Origin: Pelotomaculum isophthalicicum JI
GTDB taxonomy: Bacteria; Bacillota; Desulfotomaculia; Desulfotomaculales; Pelotomaculaceae
Reading direction: 5' to 3'
Assembly (NCBI RefSeq): GCF_029478095.1
Contig: NZ_JAKOAV010000029.1
Coordinates: 1 to 43,729, forward strand
DNA: 43,729 nt
This document shows positions 7,402-15,720 of the stretch, piece after piece (the stretch's first letter is position 1; each line of letters starts with the position of its first letter). Made by a program: the position numbers and the translations under genes. Under the pieces are notes generated by a model. It made no database searches. It had not been told where the DNA came from and saw nothing but the letters and a program-made list of their open reading frames with translations.

Positions 7402-8772
7402 TCAAATGTTGGTTGTCGCAAGATTTACAGGATATAGGTGGTAGGTAAACTTCAAATCACAGTAAGCGCTCGCCGATGTGCCATCACTTCCCATTCTGAT
7501 ATACAGCCCATAACCAGAAGGCACTCGACTTTGACGCATTTGAATATGAATATGCAACCCAGCGTTTGAACTGTCAGCACCGATAGGCGTGCTGCGTGAG
7601 ATTCTGGTAAAGTTCACTTCATCGTTTGAGATATATAAATCTAGTTCTTTTTCACTTGTATCCGATTGACGGCAAAGGGTAACCAAATGACAATCATATG
7701 CCGTCGGATAAAGCAATCCGCCCTGTCCGCCTATAACCACGCTACCAATGGGCAATAATGTGTGCAAAGGTCCTCGGACGCTATTAATACCGCCCGTACC
7801 GGTAGCGTTACCGCTCAACACATATCTCAGATAGCTTGCTCTGGTGAATGCGTTGATGGTAGCTGTTGCAGTAGAGGTAAGAGTCAATGCTGTCGTAGCA
7901 TTTTCTGCTCTTTCCAATAAAAATAGGCTCTCACCTGAAGGAATGGTAACATCACCAATAGAGAAAATCTGACTCGTCCAATAGGCTGTGCAAGCCGGGT
8001 TTGATGATATTCCTGACCCATAAGCAATGTTCGCTACATCTTGGATGCCCCTTATAGCTTCGGCAAGTTTCTTGACGGTATTACGGAGGGTGCCCTGGAT
8101 TAACACTTGCACATTGTTTGTGGCAGGGCTGCCCAAAGCCGTAACAAAGGTATATGTTACCGTCCCGATTACTACGTTGTTGCCATTCGTGATGCCATTA
8201 AATGTGATGGACGCTCTTCGGCTTATCATATCCGGTGCTGTGGCAGTTTCTATCGGATGCGAATGGTTCAGGAGGACTCCAGTCCGCATATACAGATTGT
8301 CGCGCGTATCTTCAACCAAGTCGTGTGTAGTGTTTAACAGAGTATAAGTGAGATTTAACAGACTGTTTATCTCATCAATATCCAGTTCAGCTAAGACAGA
8401 AAGCACTTGGTTTAGCCATTCTTGTGCGGGTGGCTCGGGTGGTTCAACTATGCCGTCAACAAGAGCCTCCTCAACGATGGTTAATATCCGAACGCTTTTT
8501 CCGACCACATCGCCATAAGTAACTCTTATTTCTAGCTGCCCCACACCTACGACCAGAGTGTCAGTTGCGCTGGGTGACCATGTAAGAACTCCATCAGCGT
8601 AGGTCGTGATCACTGGATATGCAATACCATCGGGTCTTTTGTATATAGCATTTAGGGCGGCTCCAGGATACGTGTCATCTAATAAACTGGAAACATCAAA
8701 CTCAAGGTGGCGAAAGTAGTGTTCTCCGCGCCTGCCTATGAACACAGTTACAGCTTTTGTTAAATCAATCAT
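7402..8772 (-). CDS. BppU-type baseplate upper protein / receptor-binding protein
   Basis: A 456-residue structural protein. The first 130 residues (VTVFIGRRGEHYFRHLEFDV, AALNAIYKRPDG, then LTIVEEAL) look like the BppU N-terminal domain that attaches arms to the baseplate in Gram-positive siphophages. The rest is Thr/Ala/Asn rich with a C-terminal beta-rich part near LYIRMGSDG, suited to host binding. It starts by overlapping the holin stop by four bases and ends 16 bp before the amidase start. Confidence 0.75.
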   Translation of the reverse strand: MIDLTKAVTVFIGRRGEHYFRHLEFDVSSLLDDTYPGAALNAIYKRPDGIAYPVITTYADGVLTWSPSATDTLVVGVGQLEIRVTYGDVVGKSVRILTIVEEALVDGIVEPPEPPAQEWLNQVLSVLAELDIDEINSLLNLTYTLLNTTHDLVEDTRDNLYMRTGVLLNHSHPIETATAPDMISRRASITFNGITNGNNVVIGTVTYTFVTALGSPATNNVQVLIQGTLRNTVKKLAEAIRGIQDVANIAYGSGISSNPACTAYWTSQIFSIGDVTIPSGESLFLLERAENATTALTLTSTATATINAFTRASYLRYVLSGNATGTGGINSVRGPLHTLLPIGSVVIGGQGGLLYPTAYDCHLVTLCRQSDTSEKELDLYISNDEVNFTRISRSTPIGADSSNAGLHIHIQMRQSRVPSGYGLYIRMGSDGTSASAYCDLKFTYHLYPVNLATTNI

Positions 8773-9209
8773 ATTCCATCACCTGACTTAGGGGGCTCAT
8801 CATCACGCCCATGTAGCTGTTTTAGAACTTCCTTGAGTTTTTCAGGTATAGGCAGTCCAATATGACCGGCATTCTCTAAAATAGATACACCCTCATTGCT
8901 CAAGTAGAAGAAAATTACTGCAGTCCTAAGGACACCACCATTATCCCCAGCACTACCCAGTATCTGCGTATCAAGGATATGGGCTACACCCACCAATGTA
9001 AAAATAAGAACTTTTTTGAAGATACCTTTCGCGCCGATTTCGCTGGACAGCTTTTTATCTACAATGGCACAGAGCACTCCTGTCACATAATCTATGGCGA
9101 CAAATACTAGGAGCGCATAAAGGAAACCGTCCAGTCCACCAAGAAACCAGCCGAGAAAAGCACCAACAGCAGCAAAAACCAGCTGTATCCAATTCCAAAT
9201 CTCTTTCAT
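8769..9209 (-). CDS. Phage holin (holin_4 / toxin-secretion holin family)
   Basis: A 146-residue membrane protein expected to make the inner-membrane pore that lets the amidase out. Hydrophobic segments lie at about residues 8-30 (LVFAAVGAFLGWFLGGL), 33-52 (FLYALLVFVAIDYVTGVLCA) and 70-85 (VLIFTLVGVAHIL), plus one near VLRTAVIFFYLSN. The IDYVTGVL motif is characteristic of this holin family. The C-terminus is charged and soluble. The start at 9209 is chosen for GGAGG eight bases upstream. A terminator precedes it (9247-9273). Confidence 0.9.
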   Translation of the reverse strand: MKEIWNWIQLVFAAVGAFLGWFLGGLDGFLYALLVFVAIDYVTGVLCAIVDKKLSSEIGAKGIFKKVLIFTLVGVAHILDTQILGSAGDNGGVLRTAVIFFYLSNEGVSILENAGHIGLPIPEKLKEVLKQLHGRDDEPPKSGDGI

Positions 9210-9246
9210 TTGAAATACCTCCATTTCATGAATTTGTGTATAGAAA

Positions 9247-9273
9247 AGCGCCCCCGCATATTACGAGAGCGCT
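9247..9273 (-). terminator. Intrinsic terminator between the FN3 gene and the holin
   Basis: On the minus strand AGCGCTCTCG and the GGGGGCGCT side pair with three G-T wobbles, followed by TTTTCTA. It lies 17 bp past the FN3 gene stop at 9290. It may reduce read-through into the lysis genes and so time lysis. Confidence 0.6.
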
Positions 9274-9289
9274 ATTGGTTGTATCGTAT

Positions 9290-11761
9290 TTAAAGCTCCA
9301 AAATCAGGTCTTGAATCTGTTGCATCACACCCGCTTTTGGTCGCCCAGTTCCAATGGGTAGCCATGTTATGGACGGGATATCAAAGGTAGACGAGGAATC
9401 AAAGTTGTTCACTATAGTAATAACCGACTCAATGGCTTTTCTAAGCTCTGTGATGTGGAAAGGCCAGTTTTTGATGGTGCTCTTTCCAGCAACAATCTCC
9501 TCACTCCAAGTCACCTGCGACAGACTGTAATAGCTACGCACTGTGTTTACAGCAGTTCGTAGCATCTGGATATGAATTGCCTTTACATGCGTTTCGTTCG
9601 CGGTGATCGTCTCAAATGGCGGTGGCAATACAGTAAAAGTGCGTACAACCTCCGGACTTGACGACGCTATGTCACTATCAAGGCAGCGGACGGTCACAGT
9701 ATGGTTCCCTGCGGCCAGCGCTGCCGATTGATACACCGTTTTTACTCCATTACCCAGATAGCCGCTTACGGAAAACATCTCAGGGTTGTCTACGCTGTTG
9801 ACCCAAACACCCGTGTCGATTTTCACTTCTACAATCTGCGTTTGACCGTCCGGCTCAATACCCGTTGTAATCATGAAACGCGGTGTAGCCTTGTAACTTG
9901 AACTGCCAGATACCGGGCAGACGATTACTGGTGCAGTCGGCGGACTATTTTTCTTTACTGTACCGCTTACTACATAGGCAGAAACTGCATCCAATGAATC
10001 GGTTACGCTGATACGGTAGCGGGTATACATTCCAGCTATCTGAGAAGCATTCGCTATATATGTCCCCGAGGTGGCACTTGAAACGACGATTGTTAGAGCC
10101 TCGTATGCCGACCAGTTAATCCCGTCCGTTGAAGTTGAACGCTGAATGACATACTGCTTGATAGCGCTGGTTCCGGGTATCGTTCCGCTCCAGGTAAGAG
10201 TTACGGTGCTGGATTCGTAAATGGCAGGAGCAGCGGTAAAGGAAGTCGGTGGTGTAGGCAGTGTATTTCTGCGGACTGTGTTGCTAGAAACAGTCCAGTC
10301 TGAGTAGAAACTCTCCCCAGCTGCACCACGTGTTCTTACCCTAAATCGGCGGTAATTTCCGCGTGTAGTCGGTGGACTGACAATTACGCTGCCGCTTGTC
10401 GCTGAAGTAAACACCGTAGTCAGTGCTGTCCAGTCTCCCCATGTGCTGTTATCTGCCGAATCACTATATTGTATCTCATAGGATGTAATGGCATTTCCCG
10501 CACCACCGGATGCTCCACTCCATGAAAGGGTTACGTTTCCTTCAGCCAACGTTGCGTTTACCGAGCAAGCGGTTGGTGCTACGCAGGCAGTAATATCGCA
10601 GTAGATGCTGTTACTGATCATTTCTGAAGAGTAAACATCCAGAGTATCTATCGTCCAAATGCCAAATTGGGTATAGGTTCCTGGAATTCTCGATACATTT
10701 GGGTTGTAACTGCCGCCACTGGCCGAGAGTGTCAGAGTGGTAAGAACGCTCCATGAACTCCAGGTAATGTTATCCGTGGATGTTCTGCTGGCAATCTGGT
10801 ATCCCTTGATGGCACTTGTTCCACCGGAAGCTCCGCTCCATGTCAGCGTAATCGTTTCGTCGCTATAGTTTGAAGGAGAAGCCACTGCAGTGGTTGGTGC
10901 GCTTGGTACAGTATTTCTGCGGACAGAGTTCGTTGATACCTTCCAACCGGAATAATAGCTTGCTCCAGCAGTACCACGTGTCCGTACCTGAAACCTACGA
11001 TAATTGCCTCGCGTCGAAGGCGGCGCAACAGAAGCGCTGCCGCTAGTGGCAGTTGTGGTTACCGTGGTCAGTGCTGTCCATGCTCCCCATGTGATATTGT
11101 CAGCGGAATCGCTGTATTGTATCTCATAGGAGGATATTGAGTTATTTATACCGCCCGATGCACCACTCCATGACAAAGTAACGTTGCCTTCCGAGAGAGT
11201 TGCATTTAACGAGCAGGAAGTCGGAGCACTGCAAGCGGTTGTACGGCTTGCCCAGTTAATAGTCAGTACAATCTGGCTTAAGTTATCCCTTGCACCAAAG
11301 CCCATGTAGTTTAAGGTGCTGGAGCCTGCATCCATGAATAGGCAGTTGCTGGCACCACTACCGATAGAATCAATTAGCGCGGTGGAAATGGCGATATCTT
11401 TTGCGCCTTGTCCGGCGGAAACGGTGTAGTTATACCCAGAGGTAACCTTTGTGGGCCTGCTCCCAGACACGCTGGTGCTGGAACTGGGTGCTGGCATGCC
11501 AGAAGCATTTCCTGCATACAGCGTCATGGTTCTGGCGGAGCCCCAGTCACCTGCAGCTATTCTGACAAGGTGAATGCTGGCCGATGTGGGATAATAGTTT
11601 GCGTAAGTATTCCGGATGCTGGCAAGGTCAAACAGCATAGCGCCCACGTTCTCATAATTGTTAGCATCAGGATAAACACCTTGCCGAACATAATCCGTTA
11701 CACCTGCGATCCAGCTACCATTACGCCATGTACACGCATTAGTTGCCTGATAAGTTGCCAT
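9290..11761 (-). CDS. Fibronectin type III repeat tail/fibre protein
   Basis: An 823-residue virion protein. Residues 1-175 form a beta-rich N-terminal domain (SARTMTLYAGNAS, LTINWASRTT). There follow about four FN3-like domains near 178-610, with GNVTLSWSGASGG and YEIQYSDSADN signatures appearing twice, then a further Ig/FN3-like domain near 610-710, and a C-terminal helical region (IHIQMLRTAVNTV, ITELRKAIESVI) that recurs at the end of phage structural proteins. FN3 domains in phage structural proteins often bind surface polysaccharide; that role here is inference. The two-domain unit is duplicated in tandem. Confidence 0.8.
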   Translation of the reverse strand: MATYQATNACTWRNGSWIAGVTDYVRQGVYPDANNYENVGAMLFDLASIRNTYANYYPTSASIHLVRIAAGDWGSARTMTLYAGNASGMPAPSSSTSVSGSRPTKVTSGYNYTVSAGQGAKDIAISTALIDSIGSGASNCLFMDAGSSTLNYMGFGARDNLSQIVLTINWASRTTACSAPTSCSLNATLSEGNVTLSWSGASGGINNSISSYEIQYSDSADNITWGAWTALTTVTTTATSGSASVAPPSTRGNYRRFQVRTRGTAGASYYSGWKVSTNSVRRNTVPSAPTTAVASPSNYSDETITLTWSGASGGTSAIKGYQIASRTSTDNITWSSWSVLTTLTLSASGGSYNPNVSRIPGTYTQFGIWTIDTLDVYSSEMISNSIYCDITACVAPTACSVNATLAEGNVTLSWSGASGGAGNAITSYEIQYSDSADNSTWGDWTALTTVFTSATSGSVIVSPPTTRGNYRRFRVRTRGAAGESFYSDWTVSSNTVRRNTLPTPPTSFTAAPAIYESSTVTLTWSGTIPGTSAIKQYVIQRSTSTDGINWSAYEALTIVVSSATSGTYIANASQIAGMYTRYRISVTDSLDAVSAYVVSGTVKKNSPPTAPVIVCPVSGSSSYKATPRFMITTGIEPDGQTQIVEVKIDTGVWVNSVDNPEMFSVSGYLGNGVKTVYQSAALAAGNHTVTVRCLDSDIASSSPEVVRTFTVLPPPFETITANETHVKAIHIQMLRTAVNTVRSYYSLSQVTWSEEIVAGKSTIKNWPFHITELRKAIESVITIVNNFDSSSTFDIPSITWLPIGTGRPKAGVMQQIQDLILEL
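9940..11230 (-). repeat. Tandem duplication of a two-FN3 unit (about 0.65 kb each)
   Basis: Within the FN3 gene the block starting at NATLSEGNVTLSWSGASGG returns about 216 residues later as NATLAEGNVTLSWSGASGG, each followed by a GNYRRF, VRTRG then VRRNT region and a second domain beginning PTPPTSF or PSAPTTA. Limits are approximate, read by eye. Confidence 0.65.
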
Positions 11762-11772
11762 AGAAATTCACC

Positions 11773-12279
11773 TCACTCATATACCGCCGAAACCAGCGAA
11801 TTTACCAACCCACAAAGGCCGGTATTCAGACGGGTGTCAGTAATATTATTTGCGACTATTGATGTAGCGGCTGTAGGTACAAGCACATCTGCAATACCAA
11901 GTTCGTAGACGTCACTAGTTCTTGTCAGCGCAGGTGCCACTGGCGTTGCAGCGGGAGTACCAGCAACAACAGCAAGCTGAATGCTACGGCTGATCTGACT
12001 TAATCGGATCACAATCCGGTCAATACGTGGATTGCTTCCATTTGCAGTTGTCAGTGGCATATTTAAGACATCTGTATTCTCATAACGGTATCCATTAATC
12101 CACGCACTTCCTGCTGCCACATTCACAGCCAAGCCAATTGCTGGCGACACCTGTAGGTTTGTTGTTGCCATATAAAAAACACCGTTGGAGACGAGACTTC
12201 CGAAATATGCCGCAAAATCTGCAGCATCATAGACTCTGTCTCCACCCGATGAGTTGAAGAAGCCATATTTTTCAGCCAT
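11773..12279 (-). CDS. Baseplate/fibre protein (168 residues)
   Basis: A virion protein placed between the baseplate hub gene and the FN3 fibre. It starts MAEKYGFFNSSGGDRVYDAA, a motif common at the N-terminus of clostridial phage tail appendage proteins, and continues AGSAWINGYRYENTD and NPRIDRIVIRL, as in base-plate-associated receptor-binding subunits. A start fragment of a second copy survives at 13723-13779. Ribosome site AAAGGAGG lies before the start. It is 11 bp upstream of the FN3 gene start. Confidence 0.7.
   Translation of the reverse strand: MAEKYGFFNSSGGDRVYDAADFAAYFGSLVSNGVFYMATTNLQVSPAIGLAVNVAAGSAWINGYRYENTDVLNMPLTTANGSNPRIDRIVIRLSQISRSIQLAVVAGTPAATPVAPALTRTSDVYELGIADVLVPTAATSIVANNITDTRLNTGLCGLVNSLVSAVYE
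12235..12258. repeat. 24-bp direct repeat, copy 1 (right-hand partner at 13738-13761)
   Basis: TCTGTCTCCACCCGATGAGT followed by TGAA, identical to 13738-13761 in the same orientation. It encodes FNSSGGDR in the start of the baseplate/fibre gene. The two copies bracket the 1.5-kb XRE/zinc-ribbon cassette. Confidence 0.9.
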
Positions 12280-12330
12280 AAAAATCCTCCTTTATTCATA
12301 ATCTTGTTATCCTCCGTTCGGGCAAGTAAA

Positions 12331-12352
12331 AAAGACCACCGAAGTGGTCTTT
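12331..12352 (-). terminator. Terminator closing the XRE/zinc-ribbon cassette
   Basis: On the minus strand AAAGACCAC-TTCG-GTGGTCTTT, a perfect 9-bp stem with a TTCG loop, followed directly by more T (six T in a row in all). It lies 28 bp past the stop of the last cassette gene and before the ribosome site of the baseplate gene. A strong terminator inside a late operon shows that the cassette is its own transcription unit. Confidence 0.85.
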
Positions 12353-12380
12353 AAGATCTGTGTTAAATGAAATTCTCAGC

Positions 12381-12629
12381 TTATTGCCCGTGGGCTTTAA
12401 CTAGCTCTTCGTGCGTGTAACCAAACATATAGTCCTCATCGCAACCGTTTGAGAAATATATATCCGCCGCATCCCATACGCTGAGTGATTCGCCGCTATC
12501 CTCATCATCTTCATCTGGTTCTCCAAAAGCGACGATTTTGCCGCAGTTAGGACATTTCCAGTCCCCGCCGCCTATGTACTCCATGTCATATGCGCCGCAA
12601 CGACCGCTTCCGCAATTATAGGGTATCAT
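12381..12629 (-). CDS. Small zinc-ribbon protein of the cassette
   Basis: An 82-residue acidic protein. Two Cys pairs are visible: YNCGSGRCG at the start and WKCPNCGKIV near residue 29, suited to binding one zinc. The second half (EDDEDSGESLSVWDAADIYF, then YMFGYTHEELVKAHGQ) is an acidic linker followed by a helical segment that I associate with small hypothetical proteins of Bacillota. The start overlaps the stop of the gene before it by four bases (ATGA) with GAGGAG upstream, so the two are translationally coupled. Function unknown. Confidence 0.75.
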   Translation of the reverse strand: MIPYNCGSGRCGAYDMEYIGGGDWKCPNCGKIVAFGEPDEDDEDSGESLSVWDAADIYFSNGCDEDYMFGYTHEELVKAHGQ

Positions 12630-13156
12630 TTTATCTCCTCCTCATCATTTTGACTTTCTAAATTATTATCCGTCGGCTCGCTTTCGTTTGGATACCGAGC
12701 GAAATTCTTCTCGCCGCACGACTTGCAGATAATATAATCATCATGGCTGCCTTCTTTGCTCTCTGGAACGTATGTTGACTCGACAAGGGGTTCTCCGCAG
12801 TTAACGCAAGTACCGACATTTTGTAACTCAATGGACTGCAGATGGGCTTGTTTTGCCTTTGCTTTTCTTTTTAGCAGTTTATAAGTTATAAATCCACCAA
12901 TAGCGGTAGCGCCTAAGATAATGCCCCCAATAATCAGCGTGTTCTTGTTGGAACTTTTGGTGACGATTGTTTTTGAAATCAGGGTGTCTGCCTTAGGCTT
13001 TATCGCTACAGGGGCGGCACCTTTCCCGGTTTCTCTTATAACAGTTTTTATGGTGTCAATCCCTTTGTCTATAACTTCATAGGTAAAGGAACCTAGTTTA
13101 TAATTTCCATCGGTGTATTGATTTCCGAAAAAAGGATGTCCCGCAGGAGCGCCCAT
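12626..13156 (-). CDS. Membrane-anchored zinc-ribbon protein of the cassette
   Basis: A 176-residue protein with a single membrane segment near residues 73-95 (NTLIIGGIILGATAIGGFIT) followed by a basic stretch (KLLKRKAKAK) and a zinc ribbon (CVNCG about residue 116 and CKSCG about 144). The N-terminus carries GHPFFGNQYTDG, a short motif seen in otherwise unrelated phage-encoded proteins. By the positive-inside rule the zinc ribbon probably faces the cytoplasm. The tail is acidic. Start has GGAGG upstream. It sits between the XRE gene and the small zinc-ribbon gene. Not a recognisable virion protein; function unknown. Confidence 0.75.
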   Translation of the reverse strand: MGAPAGHPFFGNQYTDGNYKLGSFTYEVIDKGIDTIKTVIRETGKGAAPVAIKPKADTLISKTIVTKSSNKNTLIIGGIILGATAIGGFITYKLLKRKAKAKQAHLQSIELQNVGTCVNCGEPLVESTYVPESKEGSHDDYIICKSCGEKNFARYPNESEPTDNNLESQNDEEEIK

Positions 13157-13175
13157 AACGTTGTACCTCCACAGC

Positions 13176-13643
13176 TTATTTCAGTAGTTTCTTTGACCAG
13201 CTGGTCGAACCGCCGATTATAGCCCCAATGACGGGAACCACAAAGGGAATAGACTTAATGAGTATATCGAAAACACTGTCGAGTTTTGCCGTTGGCGTTC
13301 CTCCGGCAGCAGTTGCAGCAACCGTTCCCACAACGTCTTGAACCTTTGAGTAATCGTCCTCATCAAGTTCATCGTCGCTATCCAGCAAAAGTGCCACGAC
13401 TTTCGGAAGAACCTCGTTATCTTTGTTGTTTTCAATTTCAGCATCAATAACAGAGCGGATAGCAATATATTGGGTAAAATTCATCGGTGTCTTTTGGTTT
13501 TCAAGATTGCTGATGGTTTGTTTTGTCACCCCAATTTTGTCACCCAAGACCTCAGCTGTCCAACCTGCAATTTTTCTTATTGAAGACAGGTTTTGTTGTA
13601 ATTTCTTAATTTGTTTCTCTCGTTCCCTTGCTTTGTCAGACAC
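13176..13643 (-). CDS. XRE HTH protein with a hydrophobic C-terminal segment
   Basis: A 155-residue protein. Residues 15-70 form an XRE domain (IRKIAGWTAEVLGDKIGVT, then KQTISNLENQ). A long acidic helical region follows (DSDDELDEDDYSK), then a Gly/Ala stretch, and finally a hydrophobic run FVVPVIGAIIGGSTSW, long enough to reach into or cross the membrane. The start is GTG at 13643, set by AAAGGAGGG nine bases before it. A sigma-A-type promoter with an overlapping 15-bp palindrome precedes it, so it probably represses itself. It leads the three-gene cassette. It could be a prophage repressor, an exclusion factor or a stress sensor. Confidence 0.8.
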   Translation of the reverse strand: MSDKAREREKQIKKLQQNLSSIRKIAGWTAEVLGDKIGVTKQTISNLENQKTPMNFTQYIAIRSVIDAEIENNKDNEVLPKVVALLLDSDDELDEDDYSKVQDVVGTVAATAAGGTPTAKLDSVFDILIKSIPFVVPVIGAIIGGSTSWSKKLLK

Positions 13644-13668
13644 AATATATCGCCCTCCTTTAACAACA

Positions 13669-13707
13669 AGAATATCACATATACTTTACACTGTCAAATA
13701 ATTTGAC
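13669..13707 (-). promoter_or_regulatory. Cassette promoter with operator palindrome
   Basis: Minus strand TTGACA (13692-13697, perfect -35), 17 bp, TATTCT (13669-13674) with an upstream TG (extended -10). The palindrome GTCAAAT-T-ATTTGAC (13693-13707) overlaps the -35 box. It sits 26 bp before the GTG start of the XRE gene. Confidence 0.75.
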
Positions 13708-13722
13708 TAAATAAAACTGAAG

Positions 13723-13779
13723 CTATGCATCAAAAAATCTGTCTCCACCCGATGAGTTGAAAAATCCACTCTTCTCCAT
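13723..13779 (-). pseudogene. Truncated first codons of a second baseplate/fibre gene copy
   Basis: Reads MEKSGFFNSSGGDRFFDA then a stop, with AGGAGG upstream, in the natural position just after the baseplate hub gene. It matches the start of the intact gene at 11773-12279 (MAEKYGFFNSSGGDRVYDAA) and shares 24 identical bases with it. The remainder was displaced by the XRE/zinc-ribbon cassette. Confidence 0.8.
13738..13761. repeat. 24-bp direct repeat, copy 2
   Basis: Identical to 12235-12258, same orientation; it lies in the truncated gene start. Recombination between the two would remove the cassette and restore one in-frame baseplate gene beginning MEKSGFFNSSGGDRVYDA. Confidence 0.9.
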
Positions 13780-13797
13780 ACACTATTTTCCTCCTTC

Positions 13798-15720
13798 TTA
13801 AACAGTTTTCGTATACTCTATAACCACATAACCTGTATATGATGTCCGGTCATTACCAGGTTCGACAACGACATTGGTTGTATCCATATAAAGCCCAATT
13901 TGCGAGGCGAAGTTGTTGTAACGAGCAAGTGGCAGCGGCAAGAAGACGGTCCCGTTTGTCGCAAAGCCTGTTAAACTGACAACAGTGCTGAGGTTTGTTA
14001 TGCCGTGGGCTACGCTTTTCGGTGTCGTATTTGTAAGTGACCCAAGATTCACGTGCTTGCGATAAATCGTCTTACCATCAATCCATAAACGCCCTGTGTT
14101 TTGTTCTGTCGTTGAGTAATCGGTAAACGCAGATGATATTTTAGAAGCGGTAATCGTACGATCTGCGATCTTTACGCCGGTGACTGCGCCGTTTGCAAGC
14201 CTAGTCGTGGTTATTGGTTCATTATTGATATTGAGCCAGTTTGCCTGCCCAGATAGGTTATTGAATACAAAAACAGAAATTACATAAAACGTCATAGTGT
14301 CCCTACTGATAAAGAAACCCATTGCTCGCTGATAGCCATAGCCCGTGTTATCCCCATTATGCTTTGTTAAAAAGACATGTCCGTTTTCACTTGGTTGATC
14401 ACTGAACTTGTTACCACTGTACGAGGTGAAGTATAAAGTATCTCCCGGCACCATGTTGTACAAGGCATACTGACCGACCGATATGGTACCCGGACCTACA
14501 AAAATTTCGAGTGCAGGAAGTTTCCCAAACAGGTTGTTAAAGGTATCTGCGACGTCATCACCCTGAATTTTCGGGTCCACCTGCGCCAAGTCGCCCAGTG
14601 TTCCTTCCACGACGCTCAGGGCTTCGGCAACTTCGGATATGCCGGTAGGTGCCAATAGTGCTGTTTTAACCTCGCTCATGTCGGAGCGGACTTTCTGCGC
14701 TATAGTTAGCTCAGCCTTTCCAAACACTACGCTGATGCTCTGCCCATCCGCGTCATATGTTTCTTCGATCTCGGTGATTCGCGTAGTCATGGATACGCCC
14801 CATGCCTTGGAGATTACTTTGACGGTCTGCCCAAGGTCGAAGTCTATCTTGTAGGTCAAGTTGCCATGCGGATTGACCGATGTGTCAAACGTATATCGTA
14901 TTGCCTGTTCATTCAGCTTACTCTGACCTCGAAAAGTCAGAGTATTGACGTAATCTGTTCCAAAGTCCTCAGCCCGTAAGTCTTTGGCATCCACGAAGAT
15001 CTCGCGGCGAGTCTCCCCAGAACCGCTTGTGATGGCGACAAATGTACGGCCTGCGCCTTCACCCTCGCCACCGATGAGTGCGGTATTGGCGTAATCCGCT
15101 ACACTCTCTGTATATATCTGTTCCGTAAGATTCTCGTACTCCTTTGAGAATACCGCTTGGGAGTTGGCCCCGTTATACAGCATCACTGTAAAAATACCTG
15201 TAGCTGGAGTGAATACAGTCTTAATGCCAATATCCGAAGAGGCGCAAAGTTCCGTCACTGAATCCATCAGATTCCGATATGATATCTGAGTACTAACAGG
15301 AATGCCCAAGTTAGGAGATGAGAAGGATATACCGGTAATCTGCCGTTCCGTGTCGGTAGGGCTGATGATATTATTATTTAAAAGCTGCTCAACACAGACA
15401 GAAAGATCTCCGGAAAGTATCTCTGTTTGCCACAGAATACGCCGGGCGAGTAAGGATGTAGCAAAACGGCCACTCGCAGTGATAGTTTCATGCTCAGATT
15501 GAGACAATTCCAGATGCTCAATGATTCCGGCTTCCTCATCATCGTTCTTCCAAATGATGTTCCCCTCTTTTAAGAGCGCAGTGTTCTCCTGTGTTGCAAT
15601 TGCTTTTAGCTCAAATGAACCACACTGGGAGTAACGCCGTGTCCAGCGCAGGTACTCAAAAGACTCCACAATACCCGTAAGCTCCCGGTTTGGATTGTAG
15701 ATATATAGTTGCATATTCAC
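13798..15720 (-). CDS. Tail/baseplate hub protein with Gp37-like (ReqiPepy6) domain
   Basis: A 640-residue tail-tip protein. Residues 1-350 match the siphovirus ReqiPepy6 Gp37-like domain used as tail-associated hub or lysin carrier in Gram-positive phages (YIYNPNRELTGIVESFEYLR, SGRFATSLLARRI, TEIEETYDADGQ). Residues 370-540 form a linker with an RPSEN... type beta domain, and the C-terminal 100 residues (LWIDGKTIYRKHVNLGSL) look like a receptor-facing domain. It overlaps the distal tail stop by four bases. The second Met (15714) is an alternative start. Confidence 0.8.
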   Translation of the reverse strand: MNMQLYIYNPNRELTGIVESFEYLRWTRRYSQCGSFELKAIATQENTALLKEGNIIWKNDDEEAGIIEHLELSQSEHETITASGRFATSLLARRILWQTEILSGDLSVCVEQLLNNNIISPTDTERQITGISFSSPNLGIPVSTQISYRNLMDSVTELCASSDIGIKTVFTPATGIFTVMLYNGANSQAVFSKEYENLTEQIYTESVADYANTALIGGEGEGAGRTFVAITSGSGETRREIFVDAKDLRAEDFGTDYVNTLTFRGQSKLNEQAIRYTFDTSVNPHGNLTYKIDFDLGQTVKVISKAWGVSMTTRITEIEETYDADGQSISVVFGKAELTIAQKVRSDMSEVKTALLAPTGISEVAEALSVVEGTLGDLAQVDPKIQGDDVADTFNNLFGKLPALEIFVGPGTISVGQYALYNMVPGDTLYFTSYSGNKFSDQPSENGHVFLTKHNGDNTGYGYQRAMGFFISRDTMTFYVISVFVFNNLSGQANWLNINNEPITTTRLANGAVTGVKIADRTITASKISSAFTDYSTTEQNTGRLWIDGKTIYRKHVNLGSLTNTTPKSVAHGITNLSTVVSLTGFATNGTVFLPLPLARYNNFASQIGLYMDTTNVVVEPGNDRTSYTGYVVIEYTKTV

